From VRUE01 sp963699215 (GTDB taxonomy: Bacteria; Actinomycetota; Thermoleophilia; Solirubrobacterales; 70-9), in assembly GCA_963699215.1 (NCBI GenBank), contig OY969422.1, forward strand, positions 1 through 64,000: a DNA stretch of 64,000 nt. The letters are read 5' to 3'. The notes under the pieces were generated by a model, which worked only from the letters and a program-made list of their open reading frames with translations, was not told the origin of the DNA and ran no database searches. Of this stretch, positions 56,320 through 64,000 are shown in pieces; positions within the stretch are counted from its first letter, which is position 1; every line of letters begins with the position of its first letter. Made by a program: the position numbers and the translations under genes.

Positions 56320-58108
56320 GGTCGGCTAACTGGTCGTGCAGCTGGTTTGGCAGGTGCTCGCCGAAGCGGTCGAAGTGCTCATGGATGGCCGGCAGCTCGG
56401 CCTTGCAGCCGGCGGCATCGACGGCCAGCAGATCGTTCAACTCCTCGGCGGAGATCTGCAGCCCCTCGACGTTGAGATCGCCGACAGCCGGAACCAGGCC
56501 GATCGGGGTCTCGACCGCCTCGGCGTCCCCGGCGCAGCGTCGGAAGACCCACTCGAGCACGCGGCTGTTCTCGCCGAAGCCGGGCCAGAGGAAGTTGCCT
56601 TCGTCGTCTTTGCGGAACCAGTTGACGTAGAAGATCCGCGGCAGTTTCGCCCCCTCACGGGCACCGACTTTCAGCCAGTGGCCGAAGTAGTCGCCCATGT
56701 GGTAGCCGCAGAAGGGCAGCATCGCCATCGGGTCGTAGCGCAGCTTGCCGACCTCGCCGGCCGCGGCGGCGGTCGTCTCCGAGGACATGATCGAGCCGAG
56801 GAAGACCCCGTGCTCCCAGCCAAAGGCTTCGCGGACCAGAGGCACGACCTGGGAGCGACGACCGCCGAAGAGGAAGGCGTCGATCGGAACTCCAGCCGGG
56901 TCCTCCCACTCGGGAGCCATCGAGGGGCATGCAGAGGCCGGCGTGGTGAAGCGGGCGTTGGGGTGCGCCGAGGGCTTGTCCGACGCAGGGGTCCAATCCT
57001 CGCCGTGCCAGTCGATCAAGTGCTCGGGCGGCTCGGAGGTCATGCCCTCCCACCAGACGTCGCCGTCGTCGGTCTTGGCGCAGTTGGTGAAGATCGAGTC
57101 GCGGGCGACGGTCTTCATCGCATTCGGGTTGGTCTTCTCGCCAGTCCCGGGGGCGACGCCGAAGAAGCCGGCCTCCGGGTTGATCGCGTAGAGCCGGCCA
57201 TCCTCGCCGAACTTCATCCAGGCGATGTCGTCGCCGATCGTCTCCACCTTCCAGTCAGGCAGGGTCGGGATCAGCATCGCCAGGTTCGTCTTGCCGCAGG
57301 CCGAGGGGAAGGCACCGCCGACGTACTTGACCTCTCCCTCGGGCGAGGTCAGCTTCAGGATCAGCATGTGCTCGGCCAACCAGCCCTCGTCGCGGGCCAT
57401 CGCCGAGGCGATCCGCAGCGCGAAGCACTTCTTGCCCAGCAGCGCGTTGCCGCCATACCCGGAGCCATAGGACCAGATTTCTCGGCTCTCCGGAAAGTGC
57501 ACGATCCACTTGTTGTCGGCGTCGCAGGGCCAGGACACATCCTCCTCACCTTCGGCGAGCGGCGCCCCGACCGAGTGCAGGCAAGGCACGAACTCTCCTC
57601 CGGAGCCGAGTACATCGAGGGCGCCCTTGCCCATCCGGGTCATGATCCGCATGTTGACCGCGACATATGCCGAATCGGTGAGCTGCACGCCGATGTGGGC
57701 GATCGGCGAGCCGAGCGGTCCCATCGAGAAGGGCACCACGTACATCGTCCGTCCCTGCATGCAGCCCTCGAAGAGGCCTCGCAGGGTGGTCCGCATCTCG
57801 GCCGGCTCGCGCCAGTTGTTGGTTGGGCCGGCGTCGGCCTCGCGCTCGGAGCAGATGAAGGTGCGGTCCTCCACCCTGGCGACGTCGCCAGGGTCGGAGA
57901 GGGCGAGGTAGGAGTTAGGGCGCTTCGCGTCGGCGAGGCGCTCGAAGGTTCCCGCCTCGATCAGCGTCTGAGCGAGGGAGTCGTACTCCTCGGCCGAGCC
58001 ATCGCACCAGTGGATGGCATCGGGCTGGGTCAAATCGGCGATCTCCCCAACCCAGTCGAGGAGTTTTACGTGCGTGGTCGGCGCTTCGGCCGCGATGGTT
58101 TGGCTCAT
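56300..58108 (-). CDS. pckG: Phosphoenolpyruvate carboxykinase (GTP)
   Basis: 602 residues, normal for the GTP-dependent enzyme that converts oxaloacetate plus GTP to PEP and CO2 in gluconeogenesis. The P-loop is FPSACGKTNLAML; GDDIAWMKFGEDGRLYAINPEAGFFGVAPGTG contains metal-binding residues; R-rich and GTP-loop segments follow (FLFGGRRSQVVPLVREAF). Presence near the C2-assimilation genes fits a route from acetyl-CoA to sugars. The start was set at ATG 58108 (MSQTIAAEA). Confidence 0.95.
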   Translation of the reverse strand: MSQTIAAEAPTTHVKLLDWVGEIADLTQPDAIHWCDGSAEEYDSLAQTLIEAGTFERLADAKRPNSYLALSDPGDVARVEDRTFICSEREADAGPTNNWREPAEMRTTLRGLFEGCMQGRTMYVVPFSMGPLGSPIAHIGVQLTDSAYVAVNMRIMTRMGKGALDVLGSGGEFVPCLHSVGAPLAEGEEDVSWPCDADNKWIVHFPESREIWSYGSGYGGNALLGKKCFALRIASAMARDEGWLAEHMLILKLTSPEGEVKYVGGAFPSACGKTNLAMLIPTLPDWKVETIGDDIAWMKFGEDGRLYAINPEAGFFGVAPGTGEKTNPNAMKTVARDSIFTNCAKTDDGDVWWEGMTSEPPEHLIDWHGEDWTPASDKPSAHPNARFTTPASACPSMAPEWEDPAGVPIDAFLFGGRRSQVVPLVREAFGWEHGVFLGSIMSSETTAAAAGEVGKLRYDPMAMLPFCGYHMGDYFGHWLKVGAREGAKLPRIFYVNWFRKDDEGNFLWPGFGENSRVLEWVFRRCAGDAEAVETPIGLVPAVGDLNVEGLQISAEELNDLLAVDAAGCKAELPAIHEHFDRFGEHLPNQLHDQLADLEQRLA

Positions 58109-58118
58109 TCGGCGCACT

Positions 58119-58421
58119 CTACTTATCGGGCTGGAGGTCGGTTACTTCGACGTCGGCGTCCTCGTTGAGGATCTTCAGCGTCGCTGTCTCGCGCTTGCCG
58201 CCAGCCAGGCTGACGCTGCAATCGAAGGTCTTGCCAGCCTCGACCTCGACCCCCGAAGGACACTCGACCGAGGATACCTTCTGCCCTACGGAATCCTCCA
58301 GATTCTGTTCGATCGCCGCCTCCGTCTTGGCGTCGTCGATCACCGTTTCCCCGCAGCCGGCGCCGACCAGAACCGCGACGGCAAACCCAGTCAAGGCCAC
58401 GAGGCGCCCGAAATGAGTCAA
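58119..58421 (-). CDS. DUF4333 lipoprotein
   Basis: 100 residues. Lipoprotein signal FAVAVLVGAGC (Cys23) and the DUF4333 core (KTEAAIEQNLEDSVGQKVSSVECPSGVEVEAGKTFDCSVSLAGGKRETATLKI) with its conserved cysteine pair. Function of this actinobacterial family is not established. It lies 10 nt upstream of the PEPCK start. Confidence 0.88.
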   Translation of the reverse strand: MTHFGRLVALTGFAVAVLVGAGCGETVIDDAKTEAAIEQNLEDSVGQKVSSVECPSGVEVEAGKTFDCSVSLAGGKRETATLKILNEDADVEVTDLQPDK

Positions 58422-58480
58422 TCCTCCTCCTTCTTAGAGAGTCTCAAACGCAGTATCCCAGCCGACGTCACGCAAAGGCC

Positions 58481-60427
58481 TCAGTCGCCGAAGAGTGGCG
58501 AGAGCGGGTTGAGTGACTTGGCCTTGGCGTAGGCGCGAACCGCGGCGGCAGCCTGGCCGTTCTCGGCCTCGATCCTGGCCAGCACGAGCCAGGTGCGCCA
58601 GTTGGTCGGCTCGCGTTCGGTGGCGGCGCGCGCCGCTTCCACGGCGGCCGGGAAGTTACCCTGGGCCTCGAGCACGAGCGCCTGCTGGAGCCGCGGCGAG
58701 GCGGCCCCAGGCTGCACGTTCTGGGCGGTCCGCGCATCCTCCAGGGCGCCGCTCAGATCGCCGGTGCGAGCATCGGCCTCGCTGCCGCGAACGAGGCTGG
58801 TCGCGGCGAGCGGAATCGCGATTGCGACAATCGCGGCCAGCACCGCCGCGGCAACCCCGATCCGCGGCACGAGGGACAGGCCCCTCGCCTTCTCGCCCAC
58901 GTCGGGGTGCGCCCCGTTGAGCAGCACCGAGGCGAGCAGAAGCAGAGCGATCGCGAGCACGGGCAGCTGCCACATCCAGTCGAAGGCTGCGGCAATGCAG
59001 AACGCCACGCAGCCGGCGAGCGCGGCAGCCAGCAGCGAGCGTTCGCTCCCCTCCGCGCGAAAGAGGAGGACGCAGCCGCCGCCGAGCACGACGCCCAGGA
59101 AACCCAGCAGAAGAGCGAGGCCGACGATCCCCAGCTCGCCCAGGGTCTGCAGGTACAGCGAGTGGGTGTCGCGCACGACCTCCGGCACGTCGGCGTTGCG
59201 GGCCCACCAGTACTCGAAGGTGCCCGAGCCGGTGCCGGTCAGCGGCTCGCTGGCGTTCTCCTTCACCGCCGCGCTCCAGAGCTGGTAGCGGTTCTGCCCG
59301 GCGGTGCTGCTGAGCCGCTCCGTCCCCTTGCCGGGACTGCCCTTCTCCTTGAATTCCGCCCACCCGTCCGAGACCCGGCCCGGCGCGCCGGCGGCGATCA
59401 GCACGATCGAAGCCCCGACGGCAGCGGCGATCAGCGCCTCGCGCCGCGGCACCCGCGTCCAGGCTGGACGGGGGCGGTCGCGGGTAGCCAGGTCGAGGCC
59501 CACCCGCAGGGCGGCGACGGCGAGGCAGACGAGAATGACGATGACAAGGAGGCTGTCGCCCTGGCTCTCGGCGGTGGCGTTGAGCAACCCGTCCTGGAGG
59601 GCGTCGCGAGCGGCGGCAGCGAGGATCAGCGCCAGGCTGCCCAGGCCCGAGAGCGCCAGGGTCGGCAGCAGCGCGACCCGGTCCGAGGTCAACGCGACGA
59701 ACAAGACGGCGGCGACGACGGCTGCTGCGATCCCCGCCCGGGAGAGGGTGAAGAAGGCAGTCAGCGCGAGCACCGGCAACGCGGCCGTGGCGGCAGAGCG
59801 CCAGAGGGTCGTCCTCGCCCGCGCTGCCCAGTGCAGGACCAGCGGCGCCCCGATCGCGATCAGCGCCGCCAGCCCGTTCCAGTAGTGCAGCGGGTAGGAG
59901 AGGCGTTCCCTGTTGCTGCTAAGGAACTGGGCGGTCTGGTCGGCCGCCGGGAACCACTCGGAGTGGAGCCTCGAAAGCAGTGCGATCGCCGCGATGAAGA
60001 CGATCCCGGCGCCGACTGCGGAGACGACGCGGCGGGTGCTCTCGCGATCGCGGCTCAGCAGCGCCAAGCCGAAGACGCCGAGGTAGGTGGCGACGCGGGC
60101 GAGGTCGGCGGAGGTTTTCTCGACGCTCTCGGTCCAGGTCAGGCTCAGCGCCGTCCAGGCGACGAAGGCGGCCAACAGGCCGAGCCCGGCCAGGGCGAGA
60201 GGACCAGGACGGCGGGTGGGCAGCGCGCCGACGAGCACACCGGCGAGCAGGATCCACCAGACCACGATCCCGACCTGGTCGTGGACGAGTGGGTCGTATC
60301 CGCCCCCCTCGACCCCGAGGTAGGCGACCAAGCCGAAGCAGAAGCACCAGGTCCAGGCACCGCCCCAGTCGATCCGTTGGGCAAATTCCCCCACGGATTG
60401 GCTAGACCGAATCGAAGACGCGTCCAT
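58481..60427 (-). CDS. O-antigen ligase family membrane protein with C-terminal TPR region
   Basis: 648 residues from ATG 60427; an upstream ATG (60472) is possible. About 12 membrane helices; the Wzy_C-type loop is ENASEPLTGTGSGTFEYWWARNADVPEVVRDTHSLYLQTLGELGIVGL. The C-terminus after the last helix (about residues 550-640) has helical TPR-like repeats (DLSGALEDARTAQNVQPGAASPRLQQALVLEAQGNFPAAVEAARAATEREPTNWRTWLVLARIEAENG). Likely attaches or polymerises a surface glycan. It lies apart from the main glycan operon. Confidence 0.9.
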   Translation of the reverse strand: MDASSIRSSQSVGEFAQRIDWGGAWTWCFCFGLVAYLGVEGGGYDPLVHDQVGIVVWWILLAGVLVGALPTRRPGPLALAGLGLLAAFVAWTALSLTWTESVEKTSADLARVATYLGVFGLALLSRDRESTRRVVSAVGAGIVFIAAIALLSRLHSEWFPAADQTAQFLSSNRERLSYPLHYWNGLAALIAIGAPLVLHWAARARTTLWRSAATAALPVLALTAFFTLSRAGIAAAVVAAVLFVALTSDRVALLPTLALSGLGSLALILAAAARDALQDGLLNATAESQGDSLLVIVILVCLAVAALRVGLDLATRDRPRPAWTRVPRREALIAAAVGASIVLIAAGAPGRVSDGWAEFKEKGSPGKGTERLSSTAGQNRYQLWSAAVKENASEPLTGTGSGTFEYWWARNADVPEVVRDTHSLYLQTLGELGIVGLALLLGFLGVVLGGGCVLLFRAEGSERSLLAAALAGCVAFCIAAAFDWMWQLPVLAIALLLLASVLLNGAHPDVGEKARGLSLVPRIGVAAAVLAAIVAIAIPLAATSLVRGSEADARTGDLSGALEDARTAQNVQPGAASPRLQQALVLEAQGNFPAAVEAARAATEREPTNWRTWLVLARIEAENGQAAAAVRAYAKAKSLNPLSPLFGD

Positions 60428-60500
60428 CTGGTTTATCTGGAAAGCTGGGCAAGCTCGAGCTCCGGCGGCCATCCTATTGACGACCAGGGACCGAACTGAG

Positions 60501-61130
60501 ATGAAGGTACGGACGATCTGCTTCGCGGCGGCACTGGCGCTGGCTCTGCCGGCGAACGCCCTGGGCGCCGAAGAAGCGTCTTCGGTCGTGCCGCCCGAGA
60601 ACTCCGCCGCCACCCAGTACACCGAGGCAATCCCGACCGCGGGCGGCGACAAGGAGACCGACGGCGGCCGCAAGCCCTCGCCGGCGAAAGTGCTCGGGGC
60701 CAAGAACGCCAAGCGGCTCGAGTCGCACGGCAAGGAGGGCCGCGAAGTGGCTGAGATAGTCGCGGAGACGGCTCCGGCGCCGGCAGCAGACCCGAGCGTT
60801 GCCGAGGAGCCAACCCCGCCGCGGAAGTCGTCGCCGCAGAACACCGCAAGCTCCGAGACCCAGGGAAGCGACGGCGAAGAGGCCGGCGGTGCCGGGGCCG
60901 GCAAGGGGTCGGGGCCACCGAGTCGCCCGACCGAGTCGCCAGCCGCAAAGCAGACGCCGGCTTCCACCGAGCTGCCCAGCGGTTCCTCCGGGCTCGGCGA
61001 GGTGATTGCCGAGGCGACCGGCTCCTCGTCCTCCGGTCAACTCGGGGGGCTGCTGCCGCTCGCGATCCTCGCCGCGATCGTCTGGGCGCTCGCTTACTTC
61101 TGGCGACAGCAAAAGCGGCCCGTCGGGTAA
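60501..61130 (+). CDS. Exported protein with disordered linker and C-terminal membrane anchor
   Basis: 209 residues. Signal peptide MKVRTICFAAALALALPANALGA; a long charged/Pro/Ser-rich linker; a C-terminal transmembrane helix (GLLPLAILAAIVWALAYFW) followed by basic RQQKRPVG. This signal-linker-hydrophobic-basic layout resembles a wall-linked or sorted surface protein, without an LPxTG. It is followed after 6 nt by a glycosidase-like gene. No family recognised. Confidence 0.75.
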   Translation: MKVRTICFAAALALALPANALGAEEASSVVPPENSAATQYTEAIPTAGGDKETDGGRKPSPAKVLGAKNAKRLESHGKEGREVAEIVAETAPAPAADPSVAEEPTPPRKSSPQNTASSETQGSDGEEAGGAGAGKGSGPPSRPTESPAAKQTPASTELPSGSSGLGEVIAEATGSSSSGQLGGLLPLAILAAIVWALAYFWRQQKRPVG

Positions 61131-61136
61131 GCGATC

Positions 61137-62615
61137 GTGAGCGCACTCGCACCCTCCACAGGGCATCGCGCCCGAGCCACCAGGCTGGCGCTGCTGCTCA
61201 CCCTGGCGACGCTGACCCTGCTCGCCTGGGGAGCTAGCCCCGCGACGGCCGCCGTGCGGGCGCTGAACACCGGCATCTCCTACGTCTACGACAACGACGT
61301 CGCCGCCTTCGAGAACGCGAGGCGGGCGGGCGTGAAGATCGTGCAGACGCCCCTGCGCTGGGCCTCGGTCGCGCCGAAGCAGGTGCCGGCCTCATGGAAC
61401 CCCGAAGACCCCGCCGACCCCCACTACGACTGGGAATTCATCGACCAGTGGGTGACGCGAGCCGTCGCGGCGGGGCTGACGCCGGTGCTGCAGGTGCGCG
61501 GCGCGCCGCTCTGGGCTCACCGCTGCCACTCCGGCGAGACCGACATTCCCTGCAACCCCGACCCCGGGGCGCTCGCCGCGTTTGCCACCGCCGCCGCCCG
61601 CCGCTACAGCGGCAATTTCGGCGGCCTGCCGCGCGTCGTCTACTGGCAGGGGCTCAACGAGCCGAACCTGAGCCTCTTCTTCGCCCCCCAGTTCGAGGGC
61701 GACAGGCCGGTCTCCCCCGATCTCTACCGAACGCTGATCAACAGCTTCTACGCGGCGATCAAGGCGGTCGACCCCTCCAATCTCGTGATTGCTGCGGGGC
61801 TGGGGCCAATTGCCGTGCCCAAATACACGATCGGGCCGATGCGCTTCACCCGCTTGCTGCTCTGCATGAAAGGCCACAACCACCCGCGCCCGACGAAGGG
61901 GGACTGCGGTGGCGGCGTCCACTTCGACATCTTCGACATGCACCCCTACACGACCGGCGGCCCGAGCCACCAAGGCGGCATCAACGACGTCCAGCTGGGC
62001 GACCTGGCAAAGCTGAAGACCCTGCTTACTGCCGCCGACCGCGCGGGACGGATCAAAGGAGCGTTCAAACGCACGCCGCTCTGGATCATGGAGCTCTCCT
62101 GGGATACCAACCCGCCCGACCCGGGCGGCCTGCCGATGAAGATCGAGAGTCGCTGGATCGCCGAGGCGCTCTTCAACTCCTGGAGCCTCGGCATCGAATA
62201 CTTCTTCTGGTACAGCTTGCGCGACCCTGAGCCGGAGCCGGATCTGCCGTTCAGCCAGACCGATCAGGGCGGGCTCTACTTCCGCGGCCCGACCGTCGCC
62301 CAGGACGAGCCGAAGGAGATCATGTTCGCCTTCCGCTTCCCCTTCGTCGCCTACCCGCACCAGAAAGGCCTCTACTTCTGGGGCCGCACGCCCGACAGCA
62401 GCAGCGGCAAGGTGACGATTCAGGTCTTCAGGGGGGGTCACTGGCGCAAGGCGCTCGTTGCCCAGGCCAACGAAGCGGGCATCTTCCAGGGCCTGGTTGG
62501 CCGGCACTACGGCCGTAACAAGAAGGGTGCCGCGCGGGTCGTCTATCAAGGCCAGGCGTCGCTGCCGTTCTCGATGAAGCCGGTGCCGGACTTCCCCCAC
62601 CCGCCCTTCGGCTAG
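61137..62615 (+). CDS. Secreted glycoside hydrolase-like TIM-barrel protein (clan GH-A type)
   Basis: 492 residues from GTG 61137. Signal peptide LALLLTLATLTLLAWGASPATAA. Barrel motifs: RAGVKIVQTPLRWASVAP, VYWQGLNEPNLSLFF with acid/base E175 in the NEP motif, and LWIMELSWDT with the likely nucleophile E319. A beta-rich C-terminal domain of about 120 residues follows. The exact family was not identified. It sits beside the nucleotide-sugar dehydrogenase and probably trims an extracellular glycan. Confidence 0.85.
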   Translation: MSALAPSTGHRARATRLALLLTLATLTLLAWGASPATAAVRALNTGISYVYDNDVAAFENARRAGVKIVQTPLRWASVAPKQVPASWNPEDPADPHYDWEFIDQWVTRAVAAGLTPVLQVRGAPLWAHRCHSGETDIPCNPDPGALAAFATAAARRYSGNFGGLPRVVYWQGLNEPNLSLFFAPQFEGDRPVSPDLYRTLINSFYAAIKAVDPSNLVIAAGLGPIAVPKYTIGPMRFTRLLLCMKGHNHPRPTKGDCGGGVHFDIFDMHPYTTGGPSHQGGINDVQLGDLAKLKTLLTAADRAGRIKGAFKRTPLWIMELSWDTNPPDPGGLPMKIESRWIAEALFNSWSLGIEYFFWYSLRDPEPEPDLPFSQTDQGGLYFRGPTVAQDEPKEIMFAFRFPFVAYPHQKGLYFWGRTPDSSSGKVTIQVFRGGHWRKALVAQANEAGIFQGLVGRHYGRNKKGAARVVYQGQASLPFSMKPVPDFPHPPFG

Positions 62616-62652
62616 CCCCGCTCGTCCGCCGACGCCACCTAGACTGCCGACG

Positions 62653-63900
62653 ATGAAGATTGGGATCGTCGGGTTGGGATACGTCGGCCTGCCGCTTGCC
62701 GTGGCTTTCGCCGAAGCCGGTCATGAGGTGGTCGGCCTCGACGCGGACGCACGCAAGATCGAGGCGTTGAACGCGGGACGCAGCTACATCGAGGACATTC
62801 CCGACGAGGCGCTGGTGCCGCTGGGCGACCGCCTGGGGGCGACCGCCGATCACGCGGAGCTCGCATCCTGCGAAGCGATCGTGATCTGCGTACCGACGCC
62901 GCTGACCGGCTCGCGAGAGCCCGACCTCGCCTACCTGACCGAGTCGGCAACGGCGCTGTCGAGCGTGCTGCAGCCCGGGCAGCTCGTCGTGCTGGAGTCG
63001 ACCACCTACCCCGGGACGACGCGCGAGCGCCTGCTGCCGATCCTGGAGGAGTCGGGGATGGCGGCCGGTCGCGACTTCCACCTCGCCTTCTCGCCGGAGC
63101 GGATCGACCCCGGGCGCACCGACTACACCGTCCGCACCACGCCGAAGCTGGTCGGCGGCATCACCCCGACCTGCGCCGAGCGCGCCCGCGAGCTCTACTC
63201 GCTGATCTGCGACGAAGTCGTCGTCCTCTCCGCACCGGAGACGGCGGAGCTGGCAAAGCTGCTCGAGAACATCTTCCGCTCGGTGAACATCGCCCTCGTC
63301 AACGAGCTCTCCCAGCTCTGCGAGCGGCTCGGCATCGACATCTGGGAGGTGATCGACGCCGCCTCGACCAAGCCGTTCGGCTTCATGCGCTTCGACCCGG
63401 GTCCTGGCATGGGAGGCCACTGTCTCCCGGTGGACCCCTTCTACCTCGCCTTCAAGGCGCGCGAGCACGACTTCTACCCCGAGTTCATCGAGCTCGCCGG
63501 CAAGATCAACCGGGCTCAGCCCGGCTACTGCGTGGAGCGGATCGGGCGCTCGCTCAACGATGCCGGCAAGGCGGTCAAGGGGTCGAAGATCCTCGTCCTC
63601 GGGGTCAGCTACAAGCCCGGAGTCGGCGACATCCGCGAGTCGCCCGCGCTGGAGATCGTCAGCCTGCTGCACGAGCTGGGTGGCGACGTCTCCTATCACG
63701 ACCCCTTCGTGCCCGAGTTGAGCCAGTTCGGCCTGCGCTCGGTCGATCTCGAGCCGGCGCTGCGCAGCGCCGACCTGGCGGCGATCGTCACCGCTCATCC
63801 GCAAATCGACTACGGCGCGGTCGTCTCCACGGCGCCGCTGACGATCGACTTCCGCGGCGTCACGCGGGAGATCGACTCGGAGAGCCTGATCCGGCTCTAG
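62653..63900 (+). CDS. Nucleotide-sugar dehydrogenase (UDP-glucose/GDP-mannose dehydrogenase family)
   Basis: 415 residues. N-terminal NAD-binding IVGLGYVGLPLAVAFAEAGH, CVPTPL, ESTTYPGTT, FSPERIDPG; central helical domain (KLLENIFRSVNIALVNEL); catalytic Cys257 in GGHCLPVDPFYL. The short IDPGR form and GGHCLPVDP are typical of UDP-N-acetylglucosamine/UDP-ManNAc 6-dehydrogenases (WbpA/WecC) as well as UDP-glucose dehydrogenases. It makes an acidic sugar donor, which would give a uronic-acid glycan fitting the lyase-like proteins. Confidence 0.9.
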   Translation: MKIGIVGLGYVGLPLAVAFAEAGHEVVGLDADARKIEALNAGRSYIEDIPDEALVPLGDRLGATADHAELASCEAIVICVPTPLTGSREPDLAYLTESATALSSVLQPGQLVVLESTTYPGTTRERLLPILEESGMAAGRDFHLAFSPERIDPGRTDYTVRTTPKLVGGITPTCAERARELYSLICDEVVVLSAPETAELAKLLENIFRSVNIALVNELSQLCERLGIDIWEVIDAASTKPFGFMRFDPGPGMGGHCLPVDPFYLAFKAREHDFYPEFIELAGKINRAQPGYCVERIGRSLNDAGKAVKGSKILVLGVSYKPGVGDIRESPALEIVSLLHELGGDVSYHDPFVPELSQFGLRSVDLEPALRSADLAAIVTAHPQIDYGAVVSTAPLTIDFRGVTREIDSESLIRL

Positions 63901-64000
63901 GGCGCAACGCCCGCTCCGGGTCGACGCCCGGCTCGATCGCCTGCATCGGCGCCCGCGCCTTGAGCAGCATCTCCTCGTACTCGCCCTCGGGGTCGGACTG
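63860..64000 (-). CDS. Chorismate-binding enzyme (anthranilate/PABA synthase component I-like), C-terminal fragment
   Basis: 47 codons at the right edge, ending at TGA 63860 and overlapping the dehydrogenase 3' end by 41 nt. The peptide SDPEGEYEEMLLKARAPMQAIE matches the C-terminal motif (DSDPEAEY-x-E-x-L-x-KA) of TrpE/PabB-type chorismate-utilising enzymes. Which enzyme it is cannot be decided from this fragment. Confidence 0.6.
   Translation of the reverse strand, partial: QSDPEGEYEEMLLKARAPMQAIEPGVDPERALRPRAGSGSPSRSPA

Noticed and set aside
1..64000. tRNA, rRNA, CRISPR array or insertion-sequence transposase
   Set aside because: I saw no tRNA T-arm pattern, rRNA-like stretch, repeat-spacer array or transposase frame in the window; a tRNAscan/Infernal search would be needed to exclude short RNAs fully.

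Overview
The window is about 68-70% G+C, has dense overlapping genes with GTG and TTG starts, and carries a full coenzyme F420 gene set, including a fused CofG/CofH FO synthase. It also has GTP-type PEP carboxykinase, a DtxR-type regulator, ClpS and a DUF4333 lipoprotein. This points to a high-GC actinobacterium, most likely of the Thermoleophilia/Solirubrobacterales type; the lineage is inferred from gene content only.

Layout. 1-2.1 kb: minus-strand acyl-CoA/leucine catabolism operon (SDR, FlK-like thioesterase, HMG-CoA lyase, start of an acyl-CoA carboxylase). 2.2-5.2 kb: plus-strand F420 operon (NADPH:F420 reductase, CofD, CofC, CofE); FO synthase fbiC is at 8.6-10.9 kb. 5.3-8.5 kb: zinc alcohol dehydrogenase and two secreted polysaccharide-lyase-like proteins. 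11-13.5 kb: aquaporin, ABC substrate-binding lipoprotein, two small proteins. 13.5-16.3 kb: a tightly overlapping multicopper oxidase - ZIP transporter - DtxR operon behind a tandem direct repeat. 16.4-24.7 kb: YgfZ, a lipoprotein, RmuC, crotonyl-CoA carboxylase/reductase, ClpS, an exported protein and a MeaA-type mutase. Three copies of a structured repeat sit between genes here (17.9-21.3 kb).

24.9-47.8 kb is an exopolysaccharide/capsule island. It holds an initiating glycosylphosphotransferase, two more lyase-like exported proteins, a kelch protein, deacetylases, an Alg14/Alg13-like pair and a ten-gene minus-strand operon (BY-kinase, O-antigen ligase/polymerase, GT4s, deacetylase, flippase, GT2s). 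A heptose-precursor operon (HddA, GmhA, GmhB) follows. 47.8-56 kb: MaoC hydratase, a 707-residue collagen-like exported protein, SCP2-like protein, acyl-CoA dehydrogenase, CAP-domain protein, malyl-CoA-lyase-like enzyme and a secreted deacetylase. 56.3-64 kb: PEP carboxykinase, DUF4333 lipoprotein, a second O-antigen-ligase/TPR protein, a clan GH-A-like glycosidase, nucleotide-sugar dehydrogenase, and the 3' end of a chorismate-binding enzyme.

How it fits together. CCR, the MeaA-type mutase, MaoC hydratase, acyl-CoA dehydrogenase and CoA-ester lyase match the steps of an ethylmalonyl-CoA type acetyl-CoA assimilation route, with PEPCK as a link to gluconeogenesis. The sugar genes make, export and probably remodel a surface polysaccharide. 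Several genes (MCO, YgfZ, RmuC, HddA, GmhA) are broken by single-base indels that look like sequence errors. The least explained features are the three-copy structured intergenic element, a palindromic element inserted in frame in fbiC, and the lyase-like paralogues with a shared upstream motif.
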